A stretch of DNA of 64,000 bases from Coturnix japonica. Taxonomy: Eukaryota > Chordata > Aves > Galliformes > Phasianidae. Under the pieces are notes generated by a model. That model did not search any database. It was not told the DNA's origin and was given only the letters and a program-made list of their open reading frames with translations. Below are positions 1-13,149 of this stretch, piece by piece (the first letter of the stretch is position 1; every line of letters begins with the position of its first letter). The position numbers and the translations under genes are program-made. The stretch is from contig NC_029541.1 of assembly GCF_001577835.2 (NCBI RefSeq), positions 4,459,141-4,523,140 on the forward strand. The letters are read 5' to 3'.

Positions 1-1265
1 GGGAAAAGCGGGCCCAGCAAAAGCCACAGTGGGGCCTAAAGCACAACCTGCCTTCCAAGTGTGTGTAAGCGGGACTAGAGAAGCATCCTGCAGAAAAGGC
101 AGCCAGAGCCACAAAGGGGCTGGAGCCTGAAAGTATCTGAACATCTCTTTGTTTGGCTCCTGGCAAGCCATTGGGACATGCTGCGTGGGCTAATAACGGG
201 GCTGGCTCTGCTGGAGCTCCTCCACCTACAATCTCACAGCCAGGATGGGAAGGTGCTGAGTGCACAGACCCCACCACGGAGACCCCTCCCAGTGGGACCC
301 CAGGGTGAGGGCTGAGCACGACAAGGCTGCATCCCACACATGTCAGCACCGTATACACGTGGGGTTTTGTACCTGCGCCCACCAGCACAGCTCTGGGCAG
401 CCTCCTGCTGCTGGCCAGGCATGGCTCCAGCGGGCAACATCCGAGAGGCTGTGTGTGCCCCGCAGTGGGTGTGTGTACACGTGTAGGCGACGTATGTACG
501 TCTCCAGTTCTACACAGGCATGTGGGAGCAAGTGCATTCAGCACAGATTATAGAGCCGGGCTGCTCCTGCCCCAGGAATCCCATCCAAGTCCGCATTCCT
601 GCCTGATCTCAGCCTCTCCTACATGTACCATGGGGCAAGTACTGGCACAGACCCACGTACCAGGAGCAGCATCAGGCTCGGTGCTCAGGGATGCAGGAGA
701 GCTTTGGGTCCCTGCTTTGTGCAGCCCAGGGGTTTTGACCCAGTGTTATTTTAGCATGAAAGCAGCAGGAACAAGGGACAGGTCCCTGGGGTCGGGCTGC
801 AAGATCCCCCCTGTTCTAGTGCACCTGGGGGCTGCAAGGATACAGCTGGGAGCTGCCCACACCCTGCTCCCCCCAACCACTCCAGCCCTCGAGGTGGGCA
901 GCAGGGGCCATCAGGACAGCAGCCTGCAGCCATACAGGGCCAGGCTGGGAGCCCTCCTGCTGCCACCCCCACCAGCCCATCCTGCTCAGTGCTGTGCGCA
1001 GCCCCACGGACCCTCCTGCTGTTTGAGCCCACCTTAACCCTCTAAAGATGGGAAAATCACTTCTGTCCACAGCTGCCGTGGGTTGTGGGGCCAAATCACA
1101 CCCCAACAGCAACCAACAAAGGCAAAGGGGATTCCATACCCTGCCCTCCCCACGCCCAACACCTGTAAAGGGTTTTCAATCCCTTCTTCCCACCCAGCTC
1201 CACCTTCCCTTCCCCGTTTCCCCCAGGATCAAACCCGCGGTGCCGGGTTTTGGGGGCTCACTCAC
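1..1265 (-). other. Part of ITPR3 intron 1
   Basis: This stretch follows the GTGAGT donor of the first ITPR3 coding exon on the minus strand, so it should be intron 1. It is GC-rich. I see no exon with matching phase and no recognisable repeat. The open frames here look like chance products of high GC. Confidence 0.7.
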
Positions 1266-1354
1266 CCCAAAGTGCTGATGAAGCCATTGACGGAGCCCTC
1301 GGCGTACAGGGACACGATGTCCCCGATGTGCAGGAAACTCGACATCTCATTCAT
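1266..1354 (-). CDS. ITPR3: ITPR3 first coding exon (partial gene)
   Basis: This is the first coding exon of the type 3 inositol 1,4,5-trisphosphate receptor, an ER calcium-release channel. The minus strand reads [20 protein letters not shown] and continues [10 protein letters not shown], the universal start of IP3 receptors (beginning of the suppressor domain of the ligand-binding region). From memory, ITPR1 and ITPR2 have four residues before the MSSFL block (MSDK, MTEK) and ITPR3 has three (MSE), so MNE points to ITPR3. The ATG is at 1354-1352. The exon ends at 1266 with a strong GTGAGTGAG donor and leaves two bases of a split glycine codon. The rest of the gene lies left of the window. 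A CpG island directly upstream fits this being the 5' end. Confidence 0.93.
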
Positions 1355-1369
1355 GGTTGCCCTCGAGTC

Positions 1370-2060
1370 GGCTCAGCGCCTTTTCTTCCCGACGTCACCT
1401 CCGCGGGCACGAATGGACCATGGAGCAAGCGGGGCTCAGGGTCGTGCCCGGGGTCCCTGTGCCCGGGGGTTCTCCCAGCCCGGCTCTCGCTCTCTGCCCC
1501 TCTCCCGTTCCCTGCCGAGCAGCGGAGGGGAGCAGGACGCCCTGCTCAACTTTTACATGTGCCGCGCAGGACTCGAGCCAAGGGAGCCGGGCAGCGGGAG
1601 GAGGAGGAGGAGGAGAGAGGGAGGAAGAGGCTCAAGAGAAGCACTGCATGAGGTCTGTCCGTCCGTCCGTCCGTTCCTCCGTCTCCCCACAGCTTTCTAC
1701 CTGCAGCCAATAGAGAGCAATCAGGAAGTCCTGCTCGAAAAAGCATGCAAATATTTTTGGCCTGGGAGGAGAACCGAAGCGGCACGGCGAAGTGGGGGGG
1801 GGGGGGATACCCAAAATGAGGCCCCACCCTCTGCTCCCCGCCTCCCGGCTTAGGGGAGCGTGGGCTTGGAGGGGAGGGAGGGGGTCGGCTCCCCGCTGCC
1901 GTCGGTCCCCGTGTCGCCGTGTCGCCGTGCTGGGACGCGGGGCTCCCCGCAGCCAGGAGGAAGCGCTGTGAGCTTTGCCCGCACCCACCCTGTGCTCACC
2001 CCGGGGTGCAGAGCTCCCCCCCTCCCAGCCCCGCTGCGGGCTCCGTTTCTCCGTCCCGTC
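1370..2060 (-). promoter_or_regulatory. CpG-island promoter and 5' leader of ITPR3
   Basis: A dense run of CpG and GC-box-like sequence lies immediately upstream of the ITPR3 start codon on the minus strand. It contains a GTCC tetranucleotide array (about 1657-1673), a purine-rich GGA stretch (1600-1630) and a run of 13 G at 1794-1806. No single TSS can be assigned, which is usual for CpG-island promoters. Transcription to the left is inferred from the ITPR3 exon. Confidence 0.6.
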
Positions 2061-5000
2061 TCTGCTGGGGGGCAGAGAAAGGCAGCAAAGCACAGGGGAC
2101 CCGGCGGCTGCGCTTTGCATCCACCGTCGAACCAAGCGCCTGGTGTAGCTGGGATGTGCCCTCCTACCCCGCTGCTGTGACCGCCCCCTTTCCCCCACCC
2201 CAGCCCCACTTCTGCCCCCCCAGGACCAACACGCGCTGCCCCCAGCCCTCCAGCCTCGCTCCTAAGGCACATCAGCCGCCTCTTGGGCTCCCAAATATCC
2301 CGCACCACCTGCAGAGCTGGGGAAAGCCCGTGGTGAGGACAGGCCGGCTCCGGCTGGATGTTTCTACCCCAGGCAAGTGCTTGTGGCAGGAAAATCCCTG
2401 AAGCCAGCAGCCAACCCTGTGCTGGAGCAGCTGCACCTAATGCCACCTCTCCATCCCCTTTCCAACATCAACGAGCCCCCACCTTGTGCAATGTGCGAGC
2501 TCTGCCCCGTCATCCCCAACTACCGGCCCCATTCATTGTGCCCAACCCCTCACCACCACCAGTAGCTGTGAGCAGGAAGGGCCCCAAAGCCCCCCCTTGG
2601 TGCCTGCAGCCCATCACCCAGCTCTGGGATCCCAGTATAACACCAATGGAAAAGGATCTTGTCCTCAGAACATCTTCTGGACAGACAGCTGCTCTAGTTC
2701 TGGGCTTTAATTAAAACTTGACTGCTGTAAAAACAATATTGGAAGGGGAAGGAAAAATAAAACAAACAAACACGATGCATTTCCCTCATTTATTTCTCTC
2801 CTGTCCTCCTTCTTTTTTTTCCACAACCAACCACGCGGGTTCCAGGAGCCCAAACCTTGCCCTAAATAGTGGATCTGAGTTTTTTCCACTAGGAAACGGA
2901 CAGATCCCCCGGCAGAACAAAGGGGGGAAAAAAATTAGTGCAATTCCTTTGGGGGAGATGCGAATTCAGGTCCATCAGGATTAGCTGCGTTTTCAGCACA
3001 GGACAAATTTAGAAGGGTTTATCTCAGGGCAACAGAGGGGGAAAGAGAAGATCATGAGAAGGAAAAATAACTGCTGCTGCTAAAAGCAAATGAAGGTTTC
3101 AAAACAGGAGCTGAAAGGGAGCCCCAATGGAATCAGAGACCAAAACTTTGTGCACAAATCAGCCTCTCTGATCAAAGGCCGGCAGCTCTGTGCACCCATC
3201 CGTGCTGGGCACCTCCTCTGCAGCCTGGCTGAGGGCTCTGGGTGCATTCATCCTTCCCAGGGGAATGCTTGTGTTTGTGGAGCACCAAGTGGTGAAATCA
3301 CTGGGACACACTAAAAGCTCCATTGCACTGAACACAACGTGTGCCTGGCCCCGCTTTCTCCTATCCAGAACGGGAGCAGCAAGTTGCAGCCTCTTGTGTC
3401 CTCCTTTGCAACTCCTGCCCTGGACTGAACATCCCCAACCAACTCCACCGAGGACAGAGAACAGAAATCATTTTGGTGGTGCATCCCTACCCCACCACAC
3501 AGCCACAACCACAACCACATTGCTGCCAACCTCCTGTGCCCCATAGCTCGGTCCCTGGGCTGCTCCCAGCCCATAGGATGCTCTGTGCACAGCACAGCCC
3601 CAGGTGAGCAGCGCAGCCCCAGCCTTGGGGATACTCCCAGGCACACACACTGGGTGGCCGCCTCGCTCCCCACACAGCCCAGGTCCCGGGGAGACAGAGG
3701 AGTTAAAAATAAGAGCATTTCCTTCCTTACCCCCCACTTTAGGTCAAGTGATAAATAAAAACTGGGAGTTTCTGCCTCCCGGAGAGGAAGCGGCTGCGGA
3801 GAGGCGGCCGGTGAGTCAGTGCGGCAGCAGCCACCCCTCTCCAGGCACAGCCTTCATCCCTGGCGGGGCAGGAACCACATTCCTTTCCCATGCTGAAATT
3901 GCTCCTTTTGCAGGCAGCCATTCCAAGTGAGCGGCCACATCCCTCCCTCCAACCCTCCTCACACACCCAGGTCCCATCCACATGATGCTCCTTTGGCAGA
4001 GATCCCCTCCAGCTACACCTCCTGCACACACTCCCTGCGATGGCCCTGGGCTGCAATGACTGCTCCCATCACTGCAGCTGCACCGCAGGATCAGGTTGCC
4101 TGCACAAACCTCCAGAAATCCCTCCAGAGCCCAGCTGGAGCTCCAGGCTGACCAGGGGCTGTGGGAGTATTCACAGCACTGAGGGTGGGATGCGGATGCT
4201 GGGCACTTTGGGGCTGGGGAGTCAGATGGGTTGTGGTACCCAAACAGCATCCCCATGCCCTGCTGGCTTCCCAGATAGTAGAAGTCCCATTGGGAGTCCC
4301 AGATCAAGGCTGGGAGCGCAAGGGTGAAGCTGCTTGCAAGAGGGAGAAAAATAACTGTAGCATCTTTTGTTCATGGAGGAGGAAGGGAGACACTCGGGCC
4401 CTTGTGTTCATTGCTGGAAGGCTCTGCTGGCAGCCATACAGAACAGGGGGACTTTTTGGCTGGGAGGAGGGTTTGCCCCCTGAGTCAGGGTGCTCTGGGC
4501 ACATTCTGACCTCAGTGTTGCCCATGGATGCAGTGCAGAGGCTGCTCGGGCTCTGTATGCCCTCCACATCCCTGTGTGCTCTCCTGATCCAGCACCCTGC
4601 AGTGAGCAGGCAGGGCAGCACTAACTACTCACATCCCAAACCTGAAACCCAGACCTCCCTACCAGCAGCCGTCTGAAAGTCAGCCCAAGGTCTTCAGGGC
4701 CGGGATGAGCCCCCCGTGGGTGACTTCATTAACGGGAGCAGATGAGGACCAGCCCCCTCCTGCCTGTCCCATCTGTACCTCCCCAGCAGCCCCGCGGGAG
4801 CAGCCGCGCTCCCCCAAAATAGCTCTCAGACAGGATGACTTTGGCCCACATCCTCAAAGGTGTCAAGGCTGTAGGTTACGCTCACAAACCCCACACAGTG
4901 CACATGCCGTGCCCCTCACACAACCCTGTGCTTGCTGGGTTCACACCAGCAAGGAATAGAGAAAACAGGGCAAAACTGAGCCGTACCTCCCAGCCCACCT

Positions 5001-8000
5001 TCGTTCCTTGTCCATCCTCCGTCCCCTTGTCTGAGCCCACAACTGGGCACATCCTGCCCCAGGGGGAGCAGCAGGAGCTGAGTGGAGGGGAAGGAGCCCC
5101 CACAGCCTCCCAACCTCCCTGGGAAGGGTTAAGCCAAGCTGGCATTGAAGACACTTTGTACTTGGGTTTAAAAATACAGCCAGTCCCCCTGCGGAGCAGC
5201 GCCATGCAAGTCACAGGTATATTTCCACCATTGAGCCAATAACCTTCCCCAAGGGAAATTTAGGCTTTTTATGATTAAAAGGGGAAAAAATAATAGCGGG
5301 GAGTTAAATATAGTACGGAGCGAGAGAACAATTAGTAGTTGCCATTAGCAATACCAGGCTGAGTTTGGGACAAACGCTGCTGTTGTCTGGAGAGCAGCAG
5401 GGATGGTGAGACCTGGGACATCCAGGGCTGAGCTGTGCCCGACCCCCAGCACACAGCAGCCCTCCAGCACCAGCCACACCTCATGGGCACGATTTTTCTG
5501 CCTTCACTTTATCAAGAACAAATGGAAGTGTTTGCACAGGCTTGCAACTTCCCTAATAAGCAAATATGGGTTAATAGTGGGTGGAGTAGAGGCTGGGGCT
5601 GGGGCTGTACCCTTGTTGTGGGCATGGAGGGCAGAGGGCAGCAGGGACAGAGCAGGCAAAGCAAAAGCCCTGCTCCTTCTTCCCCATTCCCACCCATTTG
5701 TTGCCCAAGACCCACGGTGTTGCACAACCCACCCTTGCTGTGCTGCCTGGTCAGTGCCCTGCGTGGCACTTGTCACCTGTTTGTGGCTTCCATGCAAACT
5801 CCTGCATGGTCACACAACTGTTTTTGCTGCACATCCTCCGACTTCTGACCTCTCCTCCCTGCTCCCCGTGGCCTCATGTGGTTCCAGCAATAGGTGCATC
5901 TTCAAGAGCAACCCCAGGAAGATCTGAAACCAGATCAGCTCTGCTGGCACGAGCTGGGCAGCCTTTCTGCCTCTCCTTTCTCACACCAGTGTGTGCCACC
6001 CAATGGAGAAGCCTGGAGGGATCTGCTGCAAACTGCTCCAGCCCAGCAGCGCCTGCAGCTCAGCCTCCCCTTTCAATAGCTCTTTTGGAGATGGATTACC
6101 ACGCCAAGCAGCATTTCCTCTGCCTCCACGCAGGCCATGCAGGCCCTGTTGCCTGGCCCGTGGTCAGCACTCAGCAATGAATGAACAACATCTTATCAGA
6201 GCAGGGAAATGTGCTGTGCGGGCACAGTGCCACCCATGTGCAGCACCAGCAGTGGGACAGACTGCAGCTCCATCCCCGCTGGGACAGGGATGGGGATGCT
6301 CAGTTGGGGTGCACTGCTGCACCCAGCCCCGCTGTGGGACACTGGGATGGAACAGGGGGGAGGGACACAGCAGAGAAAAGACCTGGCACAGCCCCGTCCT
6401 GCCCCAGCCTCCATTTCACCTTGTAAAATGGCTGATCTGAGGTTCTTCCCTCCTGCTCGGCTCTTTGAGACAAGTTGGTGCCGAGCAGCCTAATTACAGT
6501 CTTTACTGAGAAAACCACACGCTTCACTGCTGAAGGAGAGGTTGGGTTATAGCAGGCGTGGGGCCAGGGACAAGGCCACCACCTCCATGTGCTCTGCTCC
6601 ATCCCACTGAGGGATGGGGAACAGGCAGACCCTGCTCCCTTACAGCACACTGAGCAGTGGAGCATGGAGGGCTGGAAGGAAGTGTGCTGTGAGCATGATC
6701 CTCCTGCCCAAAGCTCGCTCAGCAAACAGTTCAGGTGTGCTGTAATAGTGCCCTATTGGGCACATTTCCACTCTCACTCCCAAATCCATCTCGTCACACT
6801 GGGGTGGGTCACAAAGAGTCCAGAAGCAGCTTCCACCAACACCGGGCAGTGCACTGAACAAAGACCCGCCACCCCTGTTTGCAGAAGGGAAGAGTTAGTC
6901 ACGCTGTGCTGAGCGCTGCTGAGTCACCCCAGGCACTGGGATATGGGATGGGAGAGGGTGGGAGCGGCTGTTTGCTGCCTCTCCATGTGAATCAACCCGG
7001 GCTGCAAAGCAAGACAGCGGCAAGCTGAGAGGGAAGAGCAATAGCTGGCAATAGTTTATAGCTGCTAACGAAAAGAAAAGGGAACCATAGAGGTGTTTTA
7101 TTTGCAAGACCGGAGCTGGCTTTAAAAATTATAGGTAACATTATACTGGGTTTTATATAGCACTGAGAGCCCCGAAAGCTATTTCACATACTGCAGCAAT
7201 GCAGCTCCTGCCTGCCTGGCTCGGAGCAGCAGCTGGGCTGGGATTTTGGAGAGCATCAGCCCCTCAATGGGGTCACAGTGGGCACAGAGTGATGGGGAAG
7301 ATGGTGGCTCAAAACGTGCTGCCCCAGGAGCAGAGCTGGCTCTGTGTGAATCACTGCAGGCCCATTTATAGGGCAGGACACAATTGCCTGGTTGGACTTT
7401 CAAACTGGGACGCAACGTGTGTTTGTGTTGGTAAAGCAGAGTGTTATTTATTGCGGATCAAGAGCACTTCCCGTCTGGCATTTGGTTTTAACACCAAATG
7501 TTTGGCTCATCAGTGATGAACATTTCCTCTGATCCACATCACGGCTCTCAGTGAGCAAAAAGCTCCGATGTGCTGGGACGGAGGCACCCAGCCTGGCTGT
7601 GTGTTCCTCTGCTGGGGCCACTTCTTGTTCCTTATCCCAGCCAGGAGCATCTCCAGCTCAGCTTTCCATACTGGGACATCCCCAGTTTGTGTGTCCCATT
7701 GCACAAAGCCAGTGTGTCCCTATGGGAGGGCTGTGGATGGGGCAAGCAGGGATAGATTCCCTGCCACCCCATGTTTGCAAAGGGATTCAAGCCTGCGTGT
7801 AAAGCAGCAATTATATCTGCTCATAAAAGTGGGCACTGCTCCGTCTCAGAGGAGGGAGGGGAGCACTCAGCCCATGAGAAATTCCTGCCCACGGGCGCTC
7901 ACCCCCAGGCCTTGAATCGCTTCTCTCATCTGACGCACAAGATGGACGATGTCCTTGGAAATGGGCTCTTTGTTTCTCCAACATTGCTCCCGTCTGGGCC

Positions 8001-11000
8001 GGGGCTCTGAGCCCTCTTTGTTGGTTAAAGGACAATCGCTTTCACAGCGACTCCAGTGGCTGAGAGGGGACTTTTGAGTCTCTGAACGGGGAGGGGAGAG
8101 CTCAGCAGATGCCCCGTGCAGAGGAAGCGCTGTGAGCTCTGGAGCAGCTTTGTTGTTGAAAAATACCAGGCTACATCCTTAGTGGTTTCAGATTTGGGGC
8201 ACAGATTGTCTACTTGCTCTGCAATTTTAGAGCACCTGAAATAATGGGATCTGAGGCTGGAGGCGATCTCTGGAACCTCTCAACTGCCATCATCATACAA
8301 ATGGGTCGTAATAAAAAATAAATTAGTGTGAGTCCACAGCAGCCAGCAGAGCTCCATTCCTTCCTCAGGCTGAGGATCCAGATGAATATTTCATTGAAAA
8401 TACCCTATTATGTTGGCTCGTATCGTTGGAATATCTGCGCATCTCTCACCCGTAGCTCAACTTTACAACAGCTTTGTGAGACCTGGAAACCTCACACAGA
8501 AAGTTATTCCAGGCACAGGGCTGTCTAATTCACCCCGTGTTGGTGCAGCATCCCATGCAAAGCAGAGCAGGGCTGGGGAATAAGCAGTGAGAGCACACAG
8601 CTCATGGCAGAGATGCACCAACACACGGGAAGGAGCAGGAAATTGGATGGAGTGCCAGAGTGCTCCCATAGCACCTCCATGTCTGCAGCAATCATAGCAC
8701 CATATCATATCGCAGCAGCTCCCATCAGTGCGAGGAAAGCAGCGAGGCTTGCAGAGGCTCCTCCACCCCGAGCAGGTTGCAGCACTTGCTCTATCACCGT
8801 GTTGGTGTTTGTAAACAGCTCTTGAAATACATTGTGCAGGATGTGGGAACACCACGTGAGCGTGCAGCTGCTCAGCGCAGCAGTGGGCCCAGCTCTGCCC
8901 TCATAGAGCAGAGCACAACACACTCTGCCCTCTCCCACCACCCACCCCAATGCAGTGCCAAGCGTGGCTCGGTGCAGACCCCTTCAGTTCCCACCCTCAT
9001 GGTGGGAATGGCACAGGGATGAGGGCTGTGCTACCCAGGGATGCTTAAATACTATGGAAATGACTTGGTCAGCCCAGGCAGCCCTCGTTTAGCAGATGAC
9101 AGCAGCTGCTTCCAGTGCAGTGAGTGTAACCCAAGTGACTCAGCCCAGGCAAACCCTTCCTCCTGGCATCTCCACACCCGGGGCTGGTGTGTGACACACG
9201 ACCTGGCTGAGGGGCACCGCTAAGAATACCCACGTTTGATATACAGGAAATCCCACAGGAGTTTATTTGGAGCTCAAGGTTTCTAAGGACACATCAAGGA
9301 CGCAGAGTCCTGATACCCAGAGAGGTGATGTGGGTTGTGTCTGTTGATGCAATAACTCCACTCAGCCCATTGAGCATGAAAGTAACGATGGCCCTGGTTA
9401 ATTTGCCATCATTAGGGTCCAGAGTGAACATCTGCAAGACGAGCAGGGAGGGGATCCCCCTCACCCGACTGTTATTTCAGGTGGGCCAGGAGAGTTTAGA
9501 TGGCACAGCACCATTTTGCAGAAGGAGAGCACATGGGCCATGCAGGGAGCAATGCATTCCAGCCCTGCAGCCAAGGCAGGTGGAAGTCTGGGGAGGGAAC
9601 CCACGCTGGGATAACTCTGCAATAACCCCAAGACATGCAGGGAACGCCTGGAGAGCCGGTACGGACACGGCAGGCTTTGTCTGGGGCAGGTCAGCTGGGT
9701 GTGTGCTTCCTGGCATACAATTCCCAGATTAGCAGGAGCCGGGTTGCCAGCAGCTCCTCCAGCCCTGCTCACTTGGTTTCTCCCATGCACTCAAACACAA
9801 GATGAGGAGCAGAGTGACATTTCTCCTCTCCAAAGGGTCGGGGTCCTCCAACCCGTCTCCAACACCACATACAAGATTGTCACCATTAACCACCAGGGGA
9901 TCATCGTGGGCTGAAGGATCTCACCTCTCCTTTGCAGCAGAGGCAGATTTACTTGTTCTAACCCCCAAATTAAGAAATTCATCCATAAACACCGTAGAAA
10001 CCAAGAGAGTAATGGGGAAGACATGGGAAAAACTGGAAGGCAGAGGGAAAGAAAGAAAGGAGAAAAACAATTCAGCAGAGAACTGTTTAATGAGGGAACT
10101 TGAGAGCACAGAGGGAGAAGCAAGAAGAGCTTGTTCACACAGAATGTTCAATTGAAACCAACTCGAATCAAACCTGTCCACCTCATCAGTGTGGTGAGAC
10201 ACACAGGGTCTTCTCCAAGGAGCAGGGAAGGGAGAAAGCAGAAAGGAAACGTGGTGTGCACATGAATGATGAACACGAGGGAAAGAAGAGGAGGAGAGGA
10301 GGAAGCTGAAACACAGGGCTCCTGGGCAGGTTGGGCACAGCAGAGGGGAAGCACTGATGTCTCCTGCAGGACAGTGGCAGTGAGGCTCCATGGGGTCATG
10401 CATCTGGGGACAGAGGGAGGACACAGCTGAGCAGCTCTGGGCACCTCCAGCATCTCCCACTGAGAGCCATGGGGTGCTGGAGCTGTGCTGCCACCATCAG
10501 CATGAGACCAGGGCTCTTGAAGCCTGCAGCCCTATTTGGGGACACCAGAAGCATCCCAAGTGACCTCAGGTCTCCAGGTAACCCCCCACCTCATCCACCC
10601 ATGGACAGTGTTTGTGGATGGGAACCTGTCTGCAGACACAGCTGCTGAGGCCTTTGGGATCAGCCTCACTCCCTGGTACAGGAAAGGGACAGAGAGAACC
10701 CGGCACTCCATAAAACTCCGTTTGCCTTCACACATGCTGGAAACGTGTGTCTGCCCACACAGTGCAGCGAGGCGGCTGCAGGCAGAGCTGAGCAAGGAGA
10801 GGAAGAAAAAAAACCAGCAGAGCAAACAACTCGATGCAACTCGCGGCCCGAACGGCATGAGACAAAGAATCCGCCTCCACACTCAGATCTCCAACAGTAT
10901 TCGGGATTTCCCATCCCCCCATTGCGGCTGCTGAGGACAAGGACAGTGCTTTGTCCCATTGGCACCAACACTTGGGTGATAGAAGCAGAAGCAGCACATG

Positions 11001-11150
11001 CATCTGAGGTTGGAGCGCTGGTACTGCCCCGTGCCCTCGTCAGCCCATGTATCAGAGGTTGTTAGGAGCATGGCATTGCACCCTGCAGGGCTGTTGGAGG
11101 TGGTGTGCAACCCCTTGCAGAGAGGGGAAACTGAGGCAGGGAGTGCAGAG
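2061..11150. other. Gene-free interval between ITPR3 and the unnamed minus-strand gene
   Basis: About 9 kb in which I find no coding exon I can defend on either strand. Open frames are short, lack splice context and match no family I know. Most of it is GC-rich. Several AT-rich islets stand out, notably 2700-2960, 5210-5345, 7075-7160 and 8210-8470. They look like possible conserved regulatory sequence, but only cross-species alignment could show that. Confidence 0.5.
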
Positions 11151-11152
11151 CC

Positions 11153-13108
11153 TTAAACCAGGCCCATCTGATACAAAACCTCACTGAAAGGTGCTGCTGT
11201 TTCTACAGGTAACAGGTTTTCTACCAGCACAGAGCACAGAGCAACACGGCGGCTCCCAGCTCTAGGAGGGATGTCCCACCTCAATGCACCAATGGTGTTT
11301 TTCCCTTGCAGACTGACCTCAGCCTTCTCCAGGCATTCCTGCTCCGTTCGCTCCCAGCTCTGCATGGCTTCTCCCAAAGCCACCAGCGGCCGCTCTGCTC
11401 CTGGAAAACCTTGGCACAAGAAACAATTGTGTCCCGCTGTGTCCCAGCCGGGATGGGGACCCGGCGCAGCCCCGCACACTCCCACGCGCTCCTGCGGCTG
11501 GAGCTGAGTTATCGGTTTGAAGTCCGATAGTGCCACCTGGTGCTGCCATGGGATCCCACTGCACCGCCCTGCGGACCCACAGACCCTGGAAGGACAGACC
11601 GACACGACCCCGAGGGATGGGACGCTCCCATCGGAGGGGGAAGAGCCCACCTGTACACCGGCAGCGCCGCACAGGGCTCTGCGGGCAGCACGGGGAGCTC
11701 AGGGCTCGTGGGTCTGATCTCAGCTGCCCGCAGGAGCGGCTGCTCCTCACTTTCCAGCTCCATCGAGCTCCTGGAGGCACGAGCCTGCAGCAACAAGATC
11801 CAATAAAGAAGACATTGGAGTGGATGGAACGCCTCTGTACAGTTGGATCCCTCCCTTAGCCCCTCATTCTGCCCTCTCACCAACCTTACGCAAGGTCCAC
11901 TGGTGTCTGTTCACGTTGATGAACCTGTTCCAAAGGGACAGCTCTGCTTTTGGGGATCCTGCCCCTTTATTTGCTGTTTGAAACAAATCCGAAGAAAGCA
12001 GTGACTCCCTGGGGCTGCCACCTCCCTTCCTTCATGCTGGCTGGGGCACAGCAAGCAAATGCCTGACAGAACACAGTGCCAGGTCCAGGTCCTCCAGTGC
12101 CACTCTCCCCCTTTGAGCCTCTCACCTTTTAAGAGTTGCCCTTTCTCCCATTCAGTGTCAAGATCCATCGGAAACATTGGCTCAGGGCTTGCAGAGCAGG
12201 TGTCTTCATCAGCAGCACCCAGACCTTGAAGGAATTCATCCCTGGAGGCAAAGCAATTGGGCACAAATGAAGGTAGGCAGGAGCAGAGCTGATGTTTGTG
12301 ACCCTGAGTCCGACCGCATCCCTTATAAGCAGCCTGGAGAGGCCAAGGGCTGCAAAGGGCTGCAGCACAGGTTCCTTGGTGCTGCCTGATGCCATATTCT
12401 GCATGGAATAACCTGGGGAGCTCCAGGGAATACCTGCCAGCTGGGGACAGCTGAAATGCTGCATTGGTTTTGGAAAGCCAACCACATCCTTACTGGGAAT
12501 GCTGGGCTCATTTCAATGCTCCCAGGTGAAACGTGCTGCTGGCTGTTAGTACCCAAATGGGCAGCAGTGCACCACCTGTATGGGATCTGATGGAGCTGAT
12601 GCAGCCAAGGAGATCTCACCCGTGCCTGTAACCCCACGCCATCCTCCCACTCTTACATCTCCAGAACTCTGCCAACAACAGCTTCATCTGCAGCCACCTC
12701 CTCCTCGCCAGCTGCCCCGCTGCACTGCAGGGCCACGGTGCCACCAGGAGCCTCCATCCCATCGCCCTCCACCACCGGTTCCACGTCGCTGGTGCTGGTG
12801 GTCAGGCAGCTCCTGCTGGTGCTGCTGCCCAGCGATCCCTGCAGGCTGACCTCCCGCAGCTCCCCCAGCAGCAGCTCCGTGCTGTCTCCCTCCTCATCCT
12901 CGCAGTGCTCCTGGCATGGGATCCCCCCTCGGGTGGGCTCAACCCGCTCTGTTTGCCAGCTGTGGGACCCTCCGGCAGCACCCTGCTCCTGCTGCTCTGC
13001 CTGGGGCTCCTGTGCCCCCACTGAGCTCCGCGGGTACCCAAGGAGGCTTCTGAGGAACCGCAGCAGGGAGGGATGGCTGGAGGGCCGGGCAGCCTGCGGG
13101 GCGTCCAT
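11153..13108 (-). CDS. Unnamed spliced gene between ITPR3 and BAK1 (possible GGNBP1 ortholog)
   Basis: I do not recognise this protein, but the gene model is coherent. On the minus strand the ATG is at 13108 and exons run 13108-12657, 12241-12126, 11973-11890, 11784-11751, 11678-11651, 11585-11537 and 11400 to a stop at 11153. Every junction has GT/AG sites and the phases chain without a break (2, 1, 1, 2, 0, 1), giving about 336 residues. The N-terminal half is rich in acidic residues, Ser and Gln. The middle holds the segments DEFLQGLGAADEDTC, SLWNRFINVNRHQWTLR and RAVQWDPMAAP, and the last exon holds ALGEAMQSWERTEQECLEKAE minus its first residue. No signal peptide or membrane helix is seen. 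The 34- and 28-nt exons and 65-72 nt introns are unusually small, and the last exon could instead splice at a GTCAGT donor at 11317. In mammals GGNBP1 lies between ITPR3 and BAK1, so orthology is inferred from position only. Confidence 0.6.
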
Positions 13109-13149
13109 CAGTGCTGTGAGTGGGGCTGCCAGCGGCCAGTGGCCCAACG

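Noticed and set aside
1083-1853. A 256-codon plus-strand open frame
   Set aside because: It runs antisense through the ITPR3 first exon and promoter. The real signal there is the minus-strand IP3-receptor sequence.
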